Shown one piece after another: positions 1 to 7,788 of a DNA stretch of 47,611 bases; positions within the stretch are counted from its first letter, which is position 1, and each line of letters begins with the position of its first letter. The stretch is from NCBI GenBank assembly GCA_902596975.1, contig CACJWS010000009.1:1-47611 (forward strand), given 5' to 3'. This DNA comes from an uncultured Pelagibacteraceae bacterium. Its GTDB lineage: Bacteria > Pseudomonadota > Alphaproteobacteria > Pelagibacterales > Pelagibacteraceae. The position numbers and the translations under genes are program-made. Under the pieces are notes generated by a model that saw only the letters and a list, made by a program, of their open reading frames with translations, ran no database searches and was not told where the DNA came from.

Positions 1-294
1 GGAATAAATGCTGCATTATGCGGTGTAGCTGGAGCTTTAATTTCAATAACTTTTACAATTCATCCTTACATGGGATTACCATACACTATAAGATCATTTA
101 TGATTGTAATTGTTGCAGGATTAGGAAATTTACCTGGAGTAGCTATGTCAGGTATGGGATTAGGAATATTTGAAGAATTTGCAGATTACATTCTTGGCAC
201 AGAATTTAGAATTGGTTCAGTATTTTTATTATTAGTTTTAATTTTAGTTTACAGAAGATTTAAACTTTCAAGAAAGAGAGAGTATTTAAAATGA
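1..294 (+). CDS. livH: Branched-chain amino acid ABC permease LivH, C-terminal part
   Basis: Inner-membrane permease subunit of a Liv-type (HAAT family) ABC importer. The reading frame is open from the first base, so the gene is cut by the window edge and only the last 97 or so residues are present. What remains is strongly hydrophobic, with a segment like VAGLGNLPGVAMSGMGLGI that matches the conserved Gly-rich cytoplasmic loop near the end of LivH (usually 'VvGGlGsipGA'). A last membrane span is followed by a basic tail (RRFKLSRKREYLK). It overlaps the next gene by ATGA and leads an operon with livM, livG and livF. The substrate cannot be told from the permease; amino acids are the family norm, though urea and short-chain amide transporters also belong to it. 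Confidence 0.85.
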   Translation, partial: GINAALCGVAGALISITFTIHPYMGLPYTIRSFMIVIVAGLGNLPGVAMSGMGLGIFEEFADYILGTEFRIGSVFLLLVLILVYRRFKLSRKREYLK

Positions 295-473
295 GAAAAG
301 CTAAAATTAAGGATGATAATGGCGAATTGATAGAAGTGGATATTGTAAAATTTAAAAAACATTTAGATCAATATCATTCAACAGGATCTAGTCTTCATGA
401 GGAAAAAGGACATTATTTTACAGTTGATAAAGATTTTAGAGATAAAATAGAGAGTTTGTATGAACAAAAATAG
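291..473 (+). CDS. Small hypothetical protein (60 aa) inside the liv operon
   Basis: I do not recognise this protein. It starts with an ATGA overlap on the livH stop and runs 14 bases into livM, so it is almost certainly translated with them. It is hydrophilic, rich in Lys, Asp, Glu and His, with no signal peptide and no membrane segment, so it should be cytoplasmic. The N-terminus (KAKIKDDNGELIEVDIVKF) looks like a short beta hairpin. The middle carries several His residues (KKHLDQYHSTGSSLHEEKGHYF), and a final helix follows. Normal Liv operons have no gene at this place. It could be a small accessory or regulatory subunit of the transporter. Confidence that it is a gene is good; its function is unknown. 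Confidence 0.65.
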   Translation: MRKAKIKDDNGELIEVDIVKFKKHLDQYHSTGSSLHEEKGHYFTVDKDFRDKIESLYEQK

Positions 474-1512
474 TTGGATCTTGTACATTGGAATTTTAAT
501 ATTCGGTTTAGTTGCACCATTTATTTTTCCAGCTTTTAAAGTTCAATTATCAATTCTATGTGTATTAATTGTTCTAGCAACTACTTGGAATATCCAAGGT
601 GGTGAAATGGGCTACAACACATTTGGAAATATTCTTTTTTATGGTTTGGGAATGTATCTTTGTGCATCTGTTCAAGTTGGTATGTTTTTCCCATTGGCAG
701 AATGGACAGAAAGTGGTGGTGAAAAAACTTTCGTTCATACACCTTCGCAATTCTTTCAAGGCATGGCAGCTGGCCTAGTAGTTGCCGCTGTTGTTCCTAC
801 AATAGTTGCAGGATTAATTGGTTATGCAATTTTAGGATTAAGAGGTCATTATTTTGCGATTTGTACATTAGGTTTAGGAGTTGCAGCAGGAGAAATTTCT
901 GGAGGTATTGAAATTATTGGAGCTGGACAGGGCTTTACCACTCCTCCTTTTCCAAATATTGGAGGTCTTGAGGCAAGAGGTGAATTTTTTTATTTTCTAA
1001 GTTTTGGAGCACTCGTTCTAACTTTCATTGCTGTAAGAGCAATTTATACAACAAGGTTTAGATTAATTCTGAACGCAATCAGAGACAATGAAGACAAAGC
1101 TGAAGCAATGGGAATTGAGACTATGAAATACAAAATAACTGGATGGATGATTTCAGCTTTCTTTTGTGGTCTTGCTGGAGGAATAATGGGAGGTCTAGTT
1201 GGTTATATCGACTCAACAGATGTTGCATTTGATGGAAGAGAAATGGGAGTGTTCATGGTTTTGATGGCAATCCTTGGAGGTAAGGGAACTTTATGGGGCC
1301 CAATTATTGGTGCAACTTTATTTCACTTTTTTAAAGAGGGCTTTTGGACATTCTTCCTAGGCTGGCAATATGTTGCGTTAGGAGTTTTAATCGTAGTTAT
1401 AGTAATTTATTTCCCAGAGGGATTAATGGGATGGTTAAGGGAAAAATATCCAGAAAAATTTGGTGAAGTTGTCGATGAAGCTGATCGAAAAGCACAGGTA
1501 GAATTAAAATGA
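460..1512 (+). CDS. livM: Branched-chain amino acid ABC permease LivM
   Basis: Second membrane subunit of the first Liv-type importer, 350 residues, a usual length. It has about eight to ten hydrophobic spans. It carries the LivM hallmark 'LRGHYFAICTLGLGVAAGEI' near residues 127-146 and the cytoplasmic coupling motif around 'RLILNAIRDNEDKAEAMGIE' (about 200-219), where the ATPase docks. A Gly-rich loop 'ILGGKGTLWGPIIGA' follows. The start ATG lies inside the preceding small gene (14-base overlap), and the stop overlaps livG by ATGA. The C-terminal tail (WLREKYPEKFGEVVDEADRKAQVELK) is charged. The family assignment is secure; the transported compound is not. Confidence 0.92.
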   Translation: MNKNSWILYIGILIFGLVAPFIFPAFKVQLSILCVLIVLATTWNIQGGEMGYNTFGNILFYGLGMYLCASVQVGMFFPLAEWTESGGEKTFVHTPSQFFQGMAAGLVVAAVVPTIVAGLIGYAILGLRGHYFAICTLGLGVAAGEISGGIEIIGAGQGFTTPPFPNIGGLEARGEFFYFLSFGALVLTFIAVRAIYTTRFRLILNAIRDNEDKAEAMGIETMKYKITGWMISAFFCGLAGGIMGGLVGYIDSTDVAFDGREMGVFMVLMAILGGKGTLWGPIIGATLFHFFKEGFWTFFLGWQYVALGVLIVVIVIYFPEGLMGWLREKYPEKFGEVVDEADRKAQVELK

Positions 1513-2249
1513 GTATTTTAGAAGTCAACAATGTAAGTAAATCATTTGGTGGTGTTAAAGCTAATGTTGATATTTCTATGTCAGTTGAAAAAGGGAAAAT
1601 AGTAGGACTTATAGGACCTAATGGATCAGGAAAAACTACTTTATTTAATTCAATAGTTGGAACTTATCCAATAGATAATGGTTCAATTAAGTTTAATGGA
1701 AAAGAAGTTTCAGAATTACCTGTTCCAGTAATTGCAAAACTGGGATTATTAAGAACATTTCAACAAACTAGAATTTATGGAAAATTAAATTGTGTAGATA
1801 ACATGCTTATCAGTCACAAAGGTAGTGATGAAAGTTTGTTCAAAATTTTCTCTAAAATTCCAAAAGAGCTCACAGAAAAAGCAGAAAACTTACTTAATTT
1901 TGTTGGATTGTATCAAAAAAGAAAACTCAGGGCAGGCGACCTATCTTTTGGACAACAAAAGTTATTAGAACTTGCAATGGCACTAATGAATGAGCCAGAA
2001 ATGCTATTATTAGATGAGCCAACAGCAGGTATAAATCCTACTTTAATTAATGGAATTATTGATAGACTAATCAAAGTTAATCAAGATTTTGGAATAACAT
2101 TACTTGTTATTGAGCACAATATGAGAGTGATTATGCAATTAGCCGAAGATATATTTTGTCTTGCTCACGGCAAAATGCTTGCAAATGGCACTCCAGAAGA
2201 GATTAAAAATGACAAAAGAGTAGTTGATGCATATTTGGGGGCTCAATAA
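1509..2249 (+). CDS. livG: Branched-chain amino acid ABC ATPase LivG
   Basis: Cytoplasmic ATPase of the first Liv-type importer (246 residues, normal for LivG). Walker A is GPNGSGKTT at about residues 36-44. The signature is LSFGQQ rather than LSGGQ, a variant common in this family. Walker B with the catalytic Glu is LLLDEPTAGIN, and the switch His lies in 'VIEHNM'. The C-terminus 'VVDAYLGAQ' is the typical LivG ending. It overlaps livM (ATGA) and livF (TAATG), so the three are translationally coupled. It would pair with LivF as a heterodimer driving LivH-LivM. Confidence 0.93.
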   Translation: MSILEVNNVSKSFGGVKANVDISMSVEKGKIVGLIGPNGSGKTTLFNSIVGTYPIDNGSIKFNGKEVSELPVPVIAKLGLLRTFQQTRIYGKLNCVDNMLISHKGSDESLFKIFSKIPKELTEKAENLLNFVGLYQKRKLRAGDLSFGQQKLLELAMALMNEPEMLLLDEPTAGINPTLINGIIDRLIKVNQDFGITLLVIEHNMRVIMQLAEDIFCLAHGKMLANGTPEEIKNDKRVVDAYLGAQ

Positions 2250-3034
2250 TGTCTAATCAATATGAAGTTTTAGGAAAAGCACCTGGTGCAGAAGATTTAA
2301 AAAACTTATCTTCCGAAGATATTCATTTAACAATAAAAAATTTGAATGCTGGATATGGTAAAATGGAGATTTTACATAATTTTGATTTATTTGTAAGCAA
2401 AGCACAATCATTATGTTTAATTGGTCCTAATGGAGCAGGTAAATCAACAATACTTCATTCTATTTATGGATTTACAAATATTTTTTCTGGTAAAATAGAA
2501 ATTGATGGAAAAGAAATAACAAATTTAACTCCAGCTGAAAAATTAAAGTCAGTTGGTATAGCTTATATCCTGCAAGATAATTCAGTTTTTCCAGATATGA
2601 CTGTTGAGGAAAATTTGTTAATGGGTGGTTTTATTAAAGATAAAACTGAAGAGTCATATCAAGAAGCAGAAAAGATTTTAGATAAATATGAAAGATTAAG
2701 GAATAGAAGAAATCAACCGGCAAAAGTATTATCAGGTGGAGAAAGAAGATTATTAGAAATATCTAGAGCTTTAGTAATGAAACCATCTGTTCTATTAGTT
2801 GATGAACCTTCTATTGGATTAGAGCCAAGATATATTGATATGGTATTTGAAATTTTGGGAGACTTACAAAAAAATGAAAAGAAAACAATTATTCTAGTTG
2901 AGCAAAACGCTAAAAAAGGTTTAGAGTTTTCTGATATTGGATATGTATTAGTATCTGGCCAAACTGCTATAGCAGGAAGAGGTGATGATTTACTTAAAAA
3001 TGATGATGTTGGACGTCTATTTCTAGGCGGATGA
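2249..3034 (+). CDS. livF: Branched-chain amino acid ABC ATPase LivF
   Basis: Second ATPase of the first Liv-type importer. At 261 residues it is about 25 longer than a usual LivF because of an N-terminal extension (residues 1-27) before the ATPase fold begins at 'LTIKNLNAGYGKMEIL'. Walker A is GPNGAGKST at about 59-67. The signature is LSGGERR, Walker B is VLLVDEPSIGLEP, and the switch His is replaced by Gln in 'LVEQNAKKGLEF', as is normal in LivF. It overlaps livG by TAATG and azlC by ATGA. The second LivF in this window lacks the N-terminal extension. Confidence 0.92.
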   Translation: MSNQYEVLGKAPGAEDLKNLSSEDIHLTIKNLNAGYGKMEILHNFDLFVSKAQSLCLIGPNGAGKSTILHSIYGFTNIFSGKIEIDGKEITNLTPAEKLKSVGIAYILQDNSVFPDMTVEENLLMGGFIKDKTEESYQEAEKILDKYERLRNRRNQPAKVLSGGERRLLEISRALVMKPSVLLVDEPSIGLEPRYIDMVFEILGDLQKNEKKTIILVEQNAKKGLEFSDIGYVLVSGQTAIAGRGDDLLKNDDVGRLFLGG

Positions 3035-3735
3035 TTAATTCAAAATATTTTTTCAAAGGAATTCTTTGTGCAAAAGAATTCGATAGCCCTGCAATTGCTT
3101 TAGGTTTAAGCTTTTTAGCAATAGGTGCATTACTAAAAAATTTAGGTTTTACAATTCAAGAAAGTATTTTTTCTACTTTTTTAACTTATGCATTACCTGG
3201 CTCACTTGTGATGGCAGAATCGATTTTGATTGGCGTTTCGTTACTTAATTTATTTTTTGCAGTTTGGTTAGTGAATGCAAGATTGTATCCGATGACTGTA
3301 TCTTTAATGCCATTGTTAAAGCACCAAAGTCAACCAAGATGGAAGTATTATTTATCCTGTCATTTTGTTGCAGTATCTTCGTGGTTAATTCTTAAAAATA
3401 ATTATAAAGATATTGAAAAAAAATATAGAGTCGATTTTTGGATAGGAATTGGAACTGCAACTTGGTTGATAGCAATTTTTTCAACTATCTTAGGTTATTA
3501 CTCTGCTGATTTCTTAAATAGAGAAATGATAATTGGATTAGCTATAATTAATCCAATTTATTTTACTTGCACAATGATAGGAGTGATGAAGTCTATACAA
3601 CTAAATGTTTCAATAATTTTAGGGGCTATCTTAGGACCTTTATTTTATTTTATTAGTCCTGATTGGTGTGTTTTGATTGGAGGCTTTATAGCTGGAACTG
3701 TTGCTTTTGTAATAGGAGAGAAAAATGTCAGCTAA
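3031..3735 (+). CDS. azlC: AzlC family branched-chain amino acid exporter, large subunit
   Basis: Membrane protein of the AzlC/YgaZ family, 234 residues with about six to seven hydrophobic spans. With AzlD it forms an exporter for branched-chain amino acids (and analogues) in characterised relatives. Family features seen are the N-terminal 'IALGLSFLAIGALLKNLGF' region, the 'NARLYPMTVSLMPLL' segment (AzlC proteins have 'NaRhllyg.sl.p'), and Gly/Pro-rich C-terminal spans. The gene starts in the livF stop (ATGA) and overlaps azlD by 11 bases. An exporter in the same transcription unit as an importer suggests control of internal amino-acid pools. Family confidence is high; the substrate is inferred from the family. 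Confidence 0.85.
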   Translation: MINSKYFFKGILCAKEFDSPAIALGLSFLAIGALLKNLGFTIQESIFSTFLTYALPGSLVMAESILIGVSLLNLFFAVWLVNARLYPMTVSLMPLLKHQSQPRWKYYLSCHFVAVSSWLILKNNYKDIEKKYRVDFWIGIGTATWLIAIFSTILGYYSADFLNREMIIGLAIINPIYFTCTMIGVMKSIQLNVSIILGAILGPLFYFISPDWCVLIGGFIAGTVAFVIGEKNVS

Positions 3736-4051
3736 TATTGTTTTAATAATAGTTATTACATCCTTAGCAACTTATATCTCAAGGTTTTTAGGAGCTTTTA
3801 CATCTGAAATAATAGATGAAAATACTAAAATATATAGGTGGTTTAATTATTTAGCCTATTCGACATTGGCGGCTTTAATTTCTAGAATGATAATATTTCC
3901 AGCTGGTGCACTTTCTGACAGTAATTACTTGTCCAGATTTATTGTTGTGCTTTTAGCAATACTAATTTTTAAATTAACTAGAAATAATTTAGTTTACCCA
4001 ACTTTATTCTCTGCTATCATTATGTTTTTATTAAGTAGCTTTACGATATAA
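3725..4051 (+). CDS. azlD: AzlD family branched-chain amino acid exporter, small subunit
   Basis: Small membrane protein of 108 residues with about four hydrophobic helices, the usual size of AzlD/YgaH. The N-terminal 'VITSLATYISRFLGAF' matches the conserved AzlD start ('.tyl.R..p..l'). It overlaps azlC by 11 bases and is followed directly, with no spacer, by the pentapeptide-repeat gene. The pairing with AzlC supports both calls. It acts in the inner membrane as the partner of AzlC. Confidence 0.82.
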   Translation: MSANIVLIIVITSLATYISRFLGAFTSEIIDENTKIYRWFNYLAYSTLAALISRMIIFPAGALSDSNYLSRFIVVLLAILIFKLTRNNLVYPTLFSAIIMFLLSSFTI

Positions 4052-4558
4052 ATGAAAAAAATTATTTTACTATTGTTCTTAATTTTAATACCAGGTATTT
4101 CACAAGCAGCATGTGATGATCCTTTAACTGATGGAGTTGATTATACTAACTGTAGATTTTCAGATGGACAAGATTTGCAAGGTAGTTATTTGCCTAACTC
4201 AAACTTATCATTCGCAAGTTTTATACAAGTAAATTTTGATAAAAGTATTATGATGAATTCTAACTTGTCATTTGGAACTTTTCCAGAGTCAACATTTGTT
4301 AGAGCTAACTTATATGAGTCAACTCTAGTTGGTGGAAATTTCGAAAAAGCTAATTTTACAGGAGCCAATATGACAAGAGTTGATTTTATGGGCTCAACAT
4401 TAATTGAAGCAAATTTTCAAAATGCAAATCTAATGGAAGCTAACTTTACATCATCGAATATGACCAATGCTAATTTTGATGGAGCAAATTTAATTGGAGC
4501 AACATGGACTAATGGTGAAACATGTGGACCAAATTCAATTGGAGTTTGTAACAAATAA
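4052..4558 (+). CDS. Secreted pentapeptide-repeat protein
   Basis: A 168-residue protein with a clear Sec signal peptide (residues 1-19, cleavage probably after GISQA) and then about 20 degenerate pentapeptide repeats of the A(N/D)LxX type from about residue 30 to 150. Examples are 'ANFTGANMTRVDF', 'ANFQNANLMEANF' and 'ANFDGANLIGATW'. Such repeats fold as a right-handed quadrilateral beta helix. Two Cys flank each end (C21 and C34; C158 and C166), possibly capping disulfides in the periplasm. It directly abuts azlD and ends five bases before glaH. The molecular role is unknown; many such proteins have no assigned function. Confidence 0.8.
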   Translation: MKKIILLLFLILIPGISQAACDDPLTDGVDYTNCRFSDGQDLQGSYLPNSNLSFASFIQVNFDKSIMMNSNLSFGTFPESTFVRANLYESTLVGGNFEKANFTGANMTRVDFMGSTLIEANFQNANLMEANFTSSNMTNANFDGANLIGATWTNGETCGPNSIGVCNK

Positions 4559-4563
4559 TTATA

Positions 4564-5484
4564 ATGGATAGCTTAGATACTATTCAAGGGTTTGATATTT
4601 CATTTAGTGATTATTCCAAAAGAATAATCAATATTAAAATTGAAGATGAAATTATAGATAAACTAATATTTCCTTTTAAAAAATTTGATATTACAGCTCT
4701 TGAATACAAACCTTTTACTAGATTTACACTTGCAAAATCTTTAGATGATTCAACGGGTGGAAAGCTAGGGAAATTTATAAACTCTATATTAAGAGATAGA
4801 GACACAGGTAGTTTCATTATAGGACCTAAAAATAAATCCAAAAAAATTGATAACAATTTTCTTATTAAACTATCAACAGCTGTAACACACTTACTAGGTA
4901 ATCCAAATTTTGATTCAATGGCTGGAAAATATTATGCGAGATTTCATGTTAAACATGAGGACAATAGCGACTCATATCTTAGAAAAGCATATACTAATAT
5001 GGATCTTCATACTGATGGAACTTACGTCAAAGAAAAAACTGATTGGTTATTAATGTTAAAAATGGAGGAAGAAAATGTTCAAGGAGGTGAAACTGCAATG
5101 TTACACCTTGATGATTGGGAACATTTAGATAGCTTAACTAATGATAAAGTTGGAAAACAAAACTTTATATGGGGTTCTCCAAAAAGTAAAAATGTTGATT
5201 ACAAAGTAGAACATCCTGTTTTTTCAGAAGACGAAAATGGAAAACCACAAATTTCTTATATAGACCAATTTCCTGAGCCCAAAAATATGGAACAAGGGTT
5301 ATTTCTACAAAAATTATCAGACTCTTTAGAAGGAAGTCAAAAAAAGATTGTAATGCCTTTACCAGTTGGCTATTCAGTAGTTGCAAATAACTATTTCTGG
5401 CTCCATGGTAGAAAACCATTTGTAGAAAATAAAAAATTATCAAGAGAATTACTAAGAATTAGAGGCTCTTTTTTTACTAATTAA
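4564..5484 (+). CDS. glaH: Glutarate 2-hydroxylase, Fe(II)/2-oxoglutarate dioxygenase (GlaH/CsiD)
   Basis: Non-haem iron dioxygenase of the CsiD family, 306 residues. In E. coli this enzyme turns glutarate into L-2-hydroxyglutarate with O2 and 2-oxoglutarate. The family-specific stretch 'MDLHTDGTYV' is present, and 'LLHLDDWEHLD' is matched by MLHLDDWEHLD. Iron ligands are H149, D151 and H281 (in FWLHGR). The 2-oxoglutarate-binding Arg is R298 or R300 in 'RELLRIRG'. The spacing matches my recollection of the E. coli protein with a shift of about 11 residues. No L-2-hydroxyglutarate dehydrogenase (LhgO) or gabDT gene is visible here, unlike the E. coli operon. It sits between two Liv-type importers, so the substrate might be an imported lysine or cadaverine product. 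Confidence 0.85.
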   Translation: MDSLDTIQGFDISFSDYSKRIINIKIEDEIIDKLIFPFKKFDITALEYKPFTRFTLAKSLDDSTGGKLGKFINSILRDRDTGSFIIGPKNKSKKIDNNFLIKLSTAVTHLLGNPNFDSMAGKYYARFHVKHEDNSDSYLRKAYTNMDLHTDGTYVKEKTDWLLMLKMEEENVQGGETAMLHLDDWEHLDSLTNDKVGKQNFIWGSPKSKNVDYKVEHPVFSEDENGKPQISYIDQFPEPKNMEQGLFLQKLSDSLEGSQKKIVMPLPVGYSVVANNYFWLHGRKPFVENKKLSRELLRIRGSFFTN

Positions 5485-5517
5485 TTAATTTTAGTGATAA
5501 TAATCACTTAGTTTATC

Positions 5518-6291
5518 ATGAAAATCGGATTTATTGGTACAGGACATATCTCGAAATCAGTAATCAACGGAATACTGGGGTCAAAATTAAAAATTAATAA
5601 AATAATTGTTTCAAAGAGAAATTCAAAAATTTCAAGTGAACTTAAAAGAAAAAGTAAAAAGATAAAAATATCTGCTGATAATCAGGATATTATAAATCAA
5701 TCAAATTGGGTTTTTTTAGCAGTAACACCAACGATTGGAAAAATTATTCTTCCAAAATTAAAATTTAAAAAAGGTCAAACGATAATAAGTTTTATATCAA
5801 CTATAAAAATGACTGAATTAAAAAAATATATTAAAGTTAAAACCAAGATTATTAGAGCAATTCCTTTGCCTCCAATTTCTCTTAGAAAAGGACCAGTACC
5901 AATTTTTCCACCAGATAAACAAGTTAGAAATTTTTTTAATAAGCTTGGCACATCTGTTGAAATAAAAAATGAAAATCTATCACTAAATTTTTGGTCAACT
6001 TCATCAATGATGGCACCATTTTACGAATTACTACAAACTCTGAGTGAATGGTTAGTAAAAAAGGGAATTAATAGAAGCGACTCTCAAAAGTATATTACCT
6101 CGTTATTTATTGCTTTATCTGAAGATGCAAAAATTAATTCAAATAAAGATCTAAAAGTCCTTGTTAAAAATTCACAAACCCCAAAAGGTTTAAATGAACA
6201 AGCTGTTAAAGAATTAAGAAAACTTGGATTTTACAAATCTCTGAATAAAACAGCAAATAGCGTCTTGAATAGATTAAAAAAAAGTAAGTAA
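5518..6291 (+). CDS. Pyrroline-5-carboxylate reductase-like protein
   Basis: A 257-residue NAD(P)-dependent reductase-like protein of the ProC fold. The N-terminal Rossmann motif is 'IGFIGTGHISKSVI' (residues 3-16). The central region 'IIRAIPLPPISLRKGPVPIF' corresponds to the conserved ProC segment 'vvRaMPNtPa.vg.G.t'. The all-alpha C-terminal dimer domain is present, but the usual 'SPGGTT' substrate loop is replaced by 'SQTPKGLNEQA', so true P5C reductase activity is doubtful. It is very Lys-rich. It is one base away from the second livG and follows glaH after a 33-base gap. Alternative roles are reduction of another cyclic imine or an orphan oxidoreductase. Confidence 0.7.
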   Translation: MKIGFIGTGHISKSVINGILGSKLKINKIIVSKRNSKISSELKRKSKKIKISADNQDIINQSNWVFLAVTPTIGKIILPKLKFKKGQTIISFISTIKMTELKKYIKVKTKIIRAIPLPPISLRKGPVPIFPPDKQVRNFFNKLGTSVEIKNENLSLNFWSTSSMMAPFYELLQTLSEWLVKKGINRSDSQKYITSLFIALSEDAKINSNKDLKVLVKNSQTPKGLNEQAVKELRKLGFYKSLNKTANSVLNRLKKSK

Positions 6292-6292
6292 A

Positions 6293-7081
6293 ATGTCTGA
6301 CAATATCTTACAGGTAAATAATCTTACAAAATTATTCGGAGGACTAGCAGCAGTATCAAATTGCTCATTAAATATTAGATCAGGTTCAATAACTGGAATA
6401 ATTGGCCCAAACGGTTCAGGGAAAACAACATTATTTAATTTAATAGCTGGAAATTTAAAATCTAATGATGGAGAGGTAATATTTAATGATGAAAATATTA
6501 CTGATGTACCATCACATGAGTTATTTGGCAGAGGATTATTAAGAACCTTTCAGATTGCACATGAATTTTCAAACTTAACAGTTTTAGAAAACTTAATGAT
6601 GGTGCCATCAAATCAAAGCGGAGAAAACTTATTAAATGCACTTATTAAACCAGGACTAGTTAAAAAAGAGGAAAAAGTTATTAGAGAAAAAGCTTATGAA
6701 GTTGTAGATTTTCTTAATTTAACACATTTAGCAAATGAAAGGGCAGGAAATCTTTCAGGAGGTCAAAAAAAATTATTAGAATTAGGAAGAACCATGATGG
6801 TTGATGCAAAATTGGTTTTACTTGATGAAGTGGGAGCGGGAGTTAATCGAACACTTTTAAAAGATCTAGGAACTGCAATATTAAAATTGAATAAAGAAAA
6901 AAATTACACTTTTTGTATGATAGAGCATGATATGGATTTTATAAGCAGAATGTGTGATCCAGTAATAGTAATGGCAGATGGTTCAGTTTTATTTGAAGGA
7001 ACATCTGAAGAGGTCAAAAAAAACGAAAAAGTAATTGAAAGCTATCTTGGAAAGTCAAACTTAACAAAAAAAGAAAATTAA
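6293..7081 (+). CDS. livG: Second Liv-type ABC ATPase (LivG-like)
   Basis: ATPase subunit of the second Liv-type importer (262 residues). Walker A is GPNGSGKTT at about 38-46 and the signature is LSGGQKK. Walker B is 'LVLLDEVGAGVN', in which the usual Pro after the catalytic Glu is Val. The switch His is in 'MIEHDMDF'. It ends 'VIESYLGKSNLTKKEN' with a short extra tail. It starts one base after the ProC-like gene and overlaps livF by TAATG. The gene order here (livG, livF, livH, livM) differs from the first cluster (livH, livM, livG, livF), so the two are separate systems rather than a recent duplication. Confidence 0.92.
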   Translation: MSDNILQVNNLTKLFGGLAAVSNCSLNIRSGSITGIIGPNGSGKTTLFNLIAGNLKSNDGEVIFNDENITDVPSHELFGRGLLRTFQIAHEFSNLTVLENLMMVPSNQSGENLLNALIKPGLVKKEEKVIREKAYEVVDFLNLTHLANERAGNLSGGQKKLLELGRTMMVDAKLVLLDEVGAGVNRTLLKDLGTAILKLNKEKNYTFCMIEHDMDFISRMCDPVIVMADGSVLFEGTSEEVKKNEKVIESYLGKSNLTKKEN

Positions 7082-7788
7082 TGGCATACTTTGAAGGAGC
7101 AAAAATGACTGCAGGTTATGGGGATGGCCCTGATATTATTAGCTCATGTTCCATAACTGCCAATAGGGGAGAGATAGTAGCTATTCTAGGTCCCAATGGT
7201 GCTGGCAAATCAACAGCCATGAAAGCGATGCTCGGATTATTAAAATTAAAATCAGGTTCTGTAACTTTGAATGGTGAAGATATTTCAAAAATTAATCCTC
7301 AAGATCGAGTAAAAAAGGGTATTTCATTTGTTCCACAAACAAGAAATGTATTTGCAGAATTAACTGTAAGAGAAAATTTAGAGATTGGTGGCTTTTTGAC
7401 AGAAGGTAGTTTAGAAAATAAAATTGAGAGTATTTATAGTTTATTTCCAATCTTGAGTGAAAAAAAATCCCAAGTCGTCGGACAATTATCTGGCGGACAA
7501 CGTCAGCAAGTCGCGCTTGGAAGAGCTTTAATGAGCGATCCATCAGTTCTTATGTTAGATGAGCCCACAGCCGGAGTTTCTCCAATTGTAATGGATGAAT
7601 TGTTTGAACATATAATAAAAGTTAAAAAAACAAATGTTGCCGTTATTATGGTTGAGCAAAACGCAAAGCAAGCATTAAGTATTTCAGATCGAGGCTATGT
7701 ATTGGTAACAGGTCAAAATAAATTTGAGGGATCCGGTAATGATTTGCTTGAGGATCCCGAGGTTCGTAGATCATTTTTGGGAGCGTAA
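7081..7788 (+). CDS. livF: Second Liv-type ABC ATPase (LivF-like)
   Basis: ATPase partner of the second Liv importer, 235 residues, standard LivF length without the extension of the first copy. Walker A is GPNGAGKST (about 37-45), the signature is LSGGQRQQ, and Walker B is VLMLDEPTAGVSP. The normal LivF Gln appears in place of the switch His (MVEQNAKQAL). The last residues 'VRRSFLGA' are typical of LivF. It is coupled to both neighbours by TAATG overlaps. Confidence 0.93.
   Translation: MAYFEGAKMTAGYGDGPDIISSCSITANRGEIVAILGPNGAGKSTAMKAMLGLLKLKSGSVTLNGEDISKINPQDRVKKGISFVPQTRNVFAELTVRENLEIGGFLTEGSLENKIESIYSLFPILSEKKSQVVGQLSGGQRQQVALGRALMSDPSVLMLDEPTAGVSPIVMDELFEHIIKVKKTNVAVIMVEQNAKQALSISDRGYVLVTGQNKFEGSGNDLLEDPEVRRSFLGA

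Noticed and set aside
5493..5508. Short hairpin AGTGAT/ATCACT between glaH and the ProC-like gene
   Set aside because: Six-base stem without a T run; too weak to call a terminator, though an operator is not excluded.
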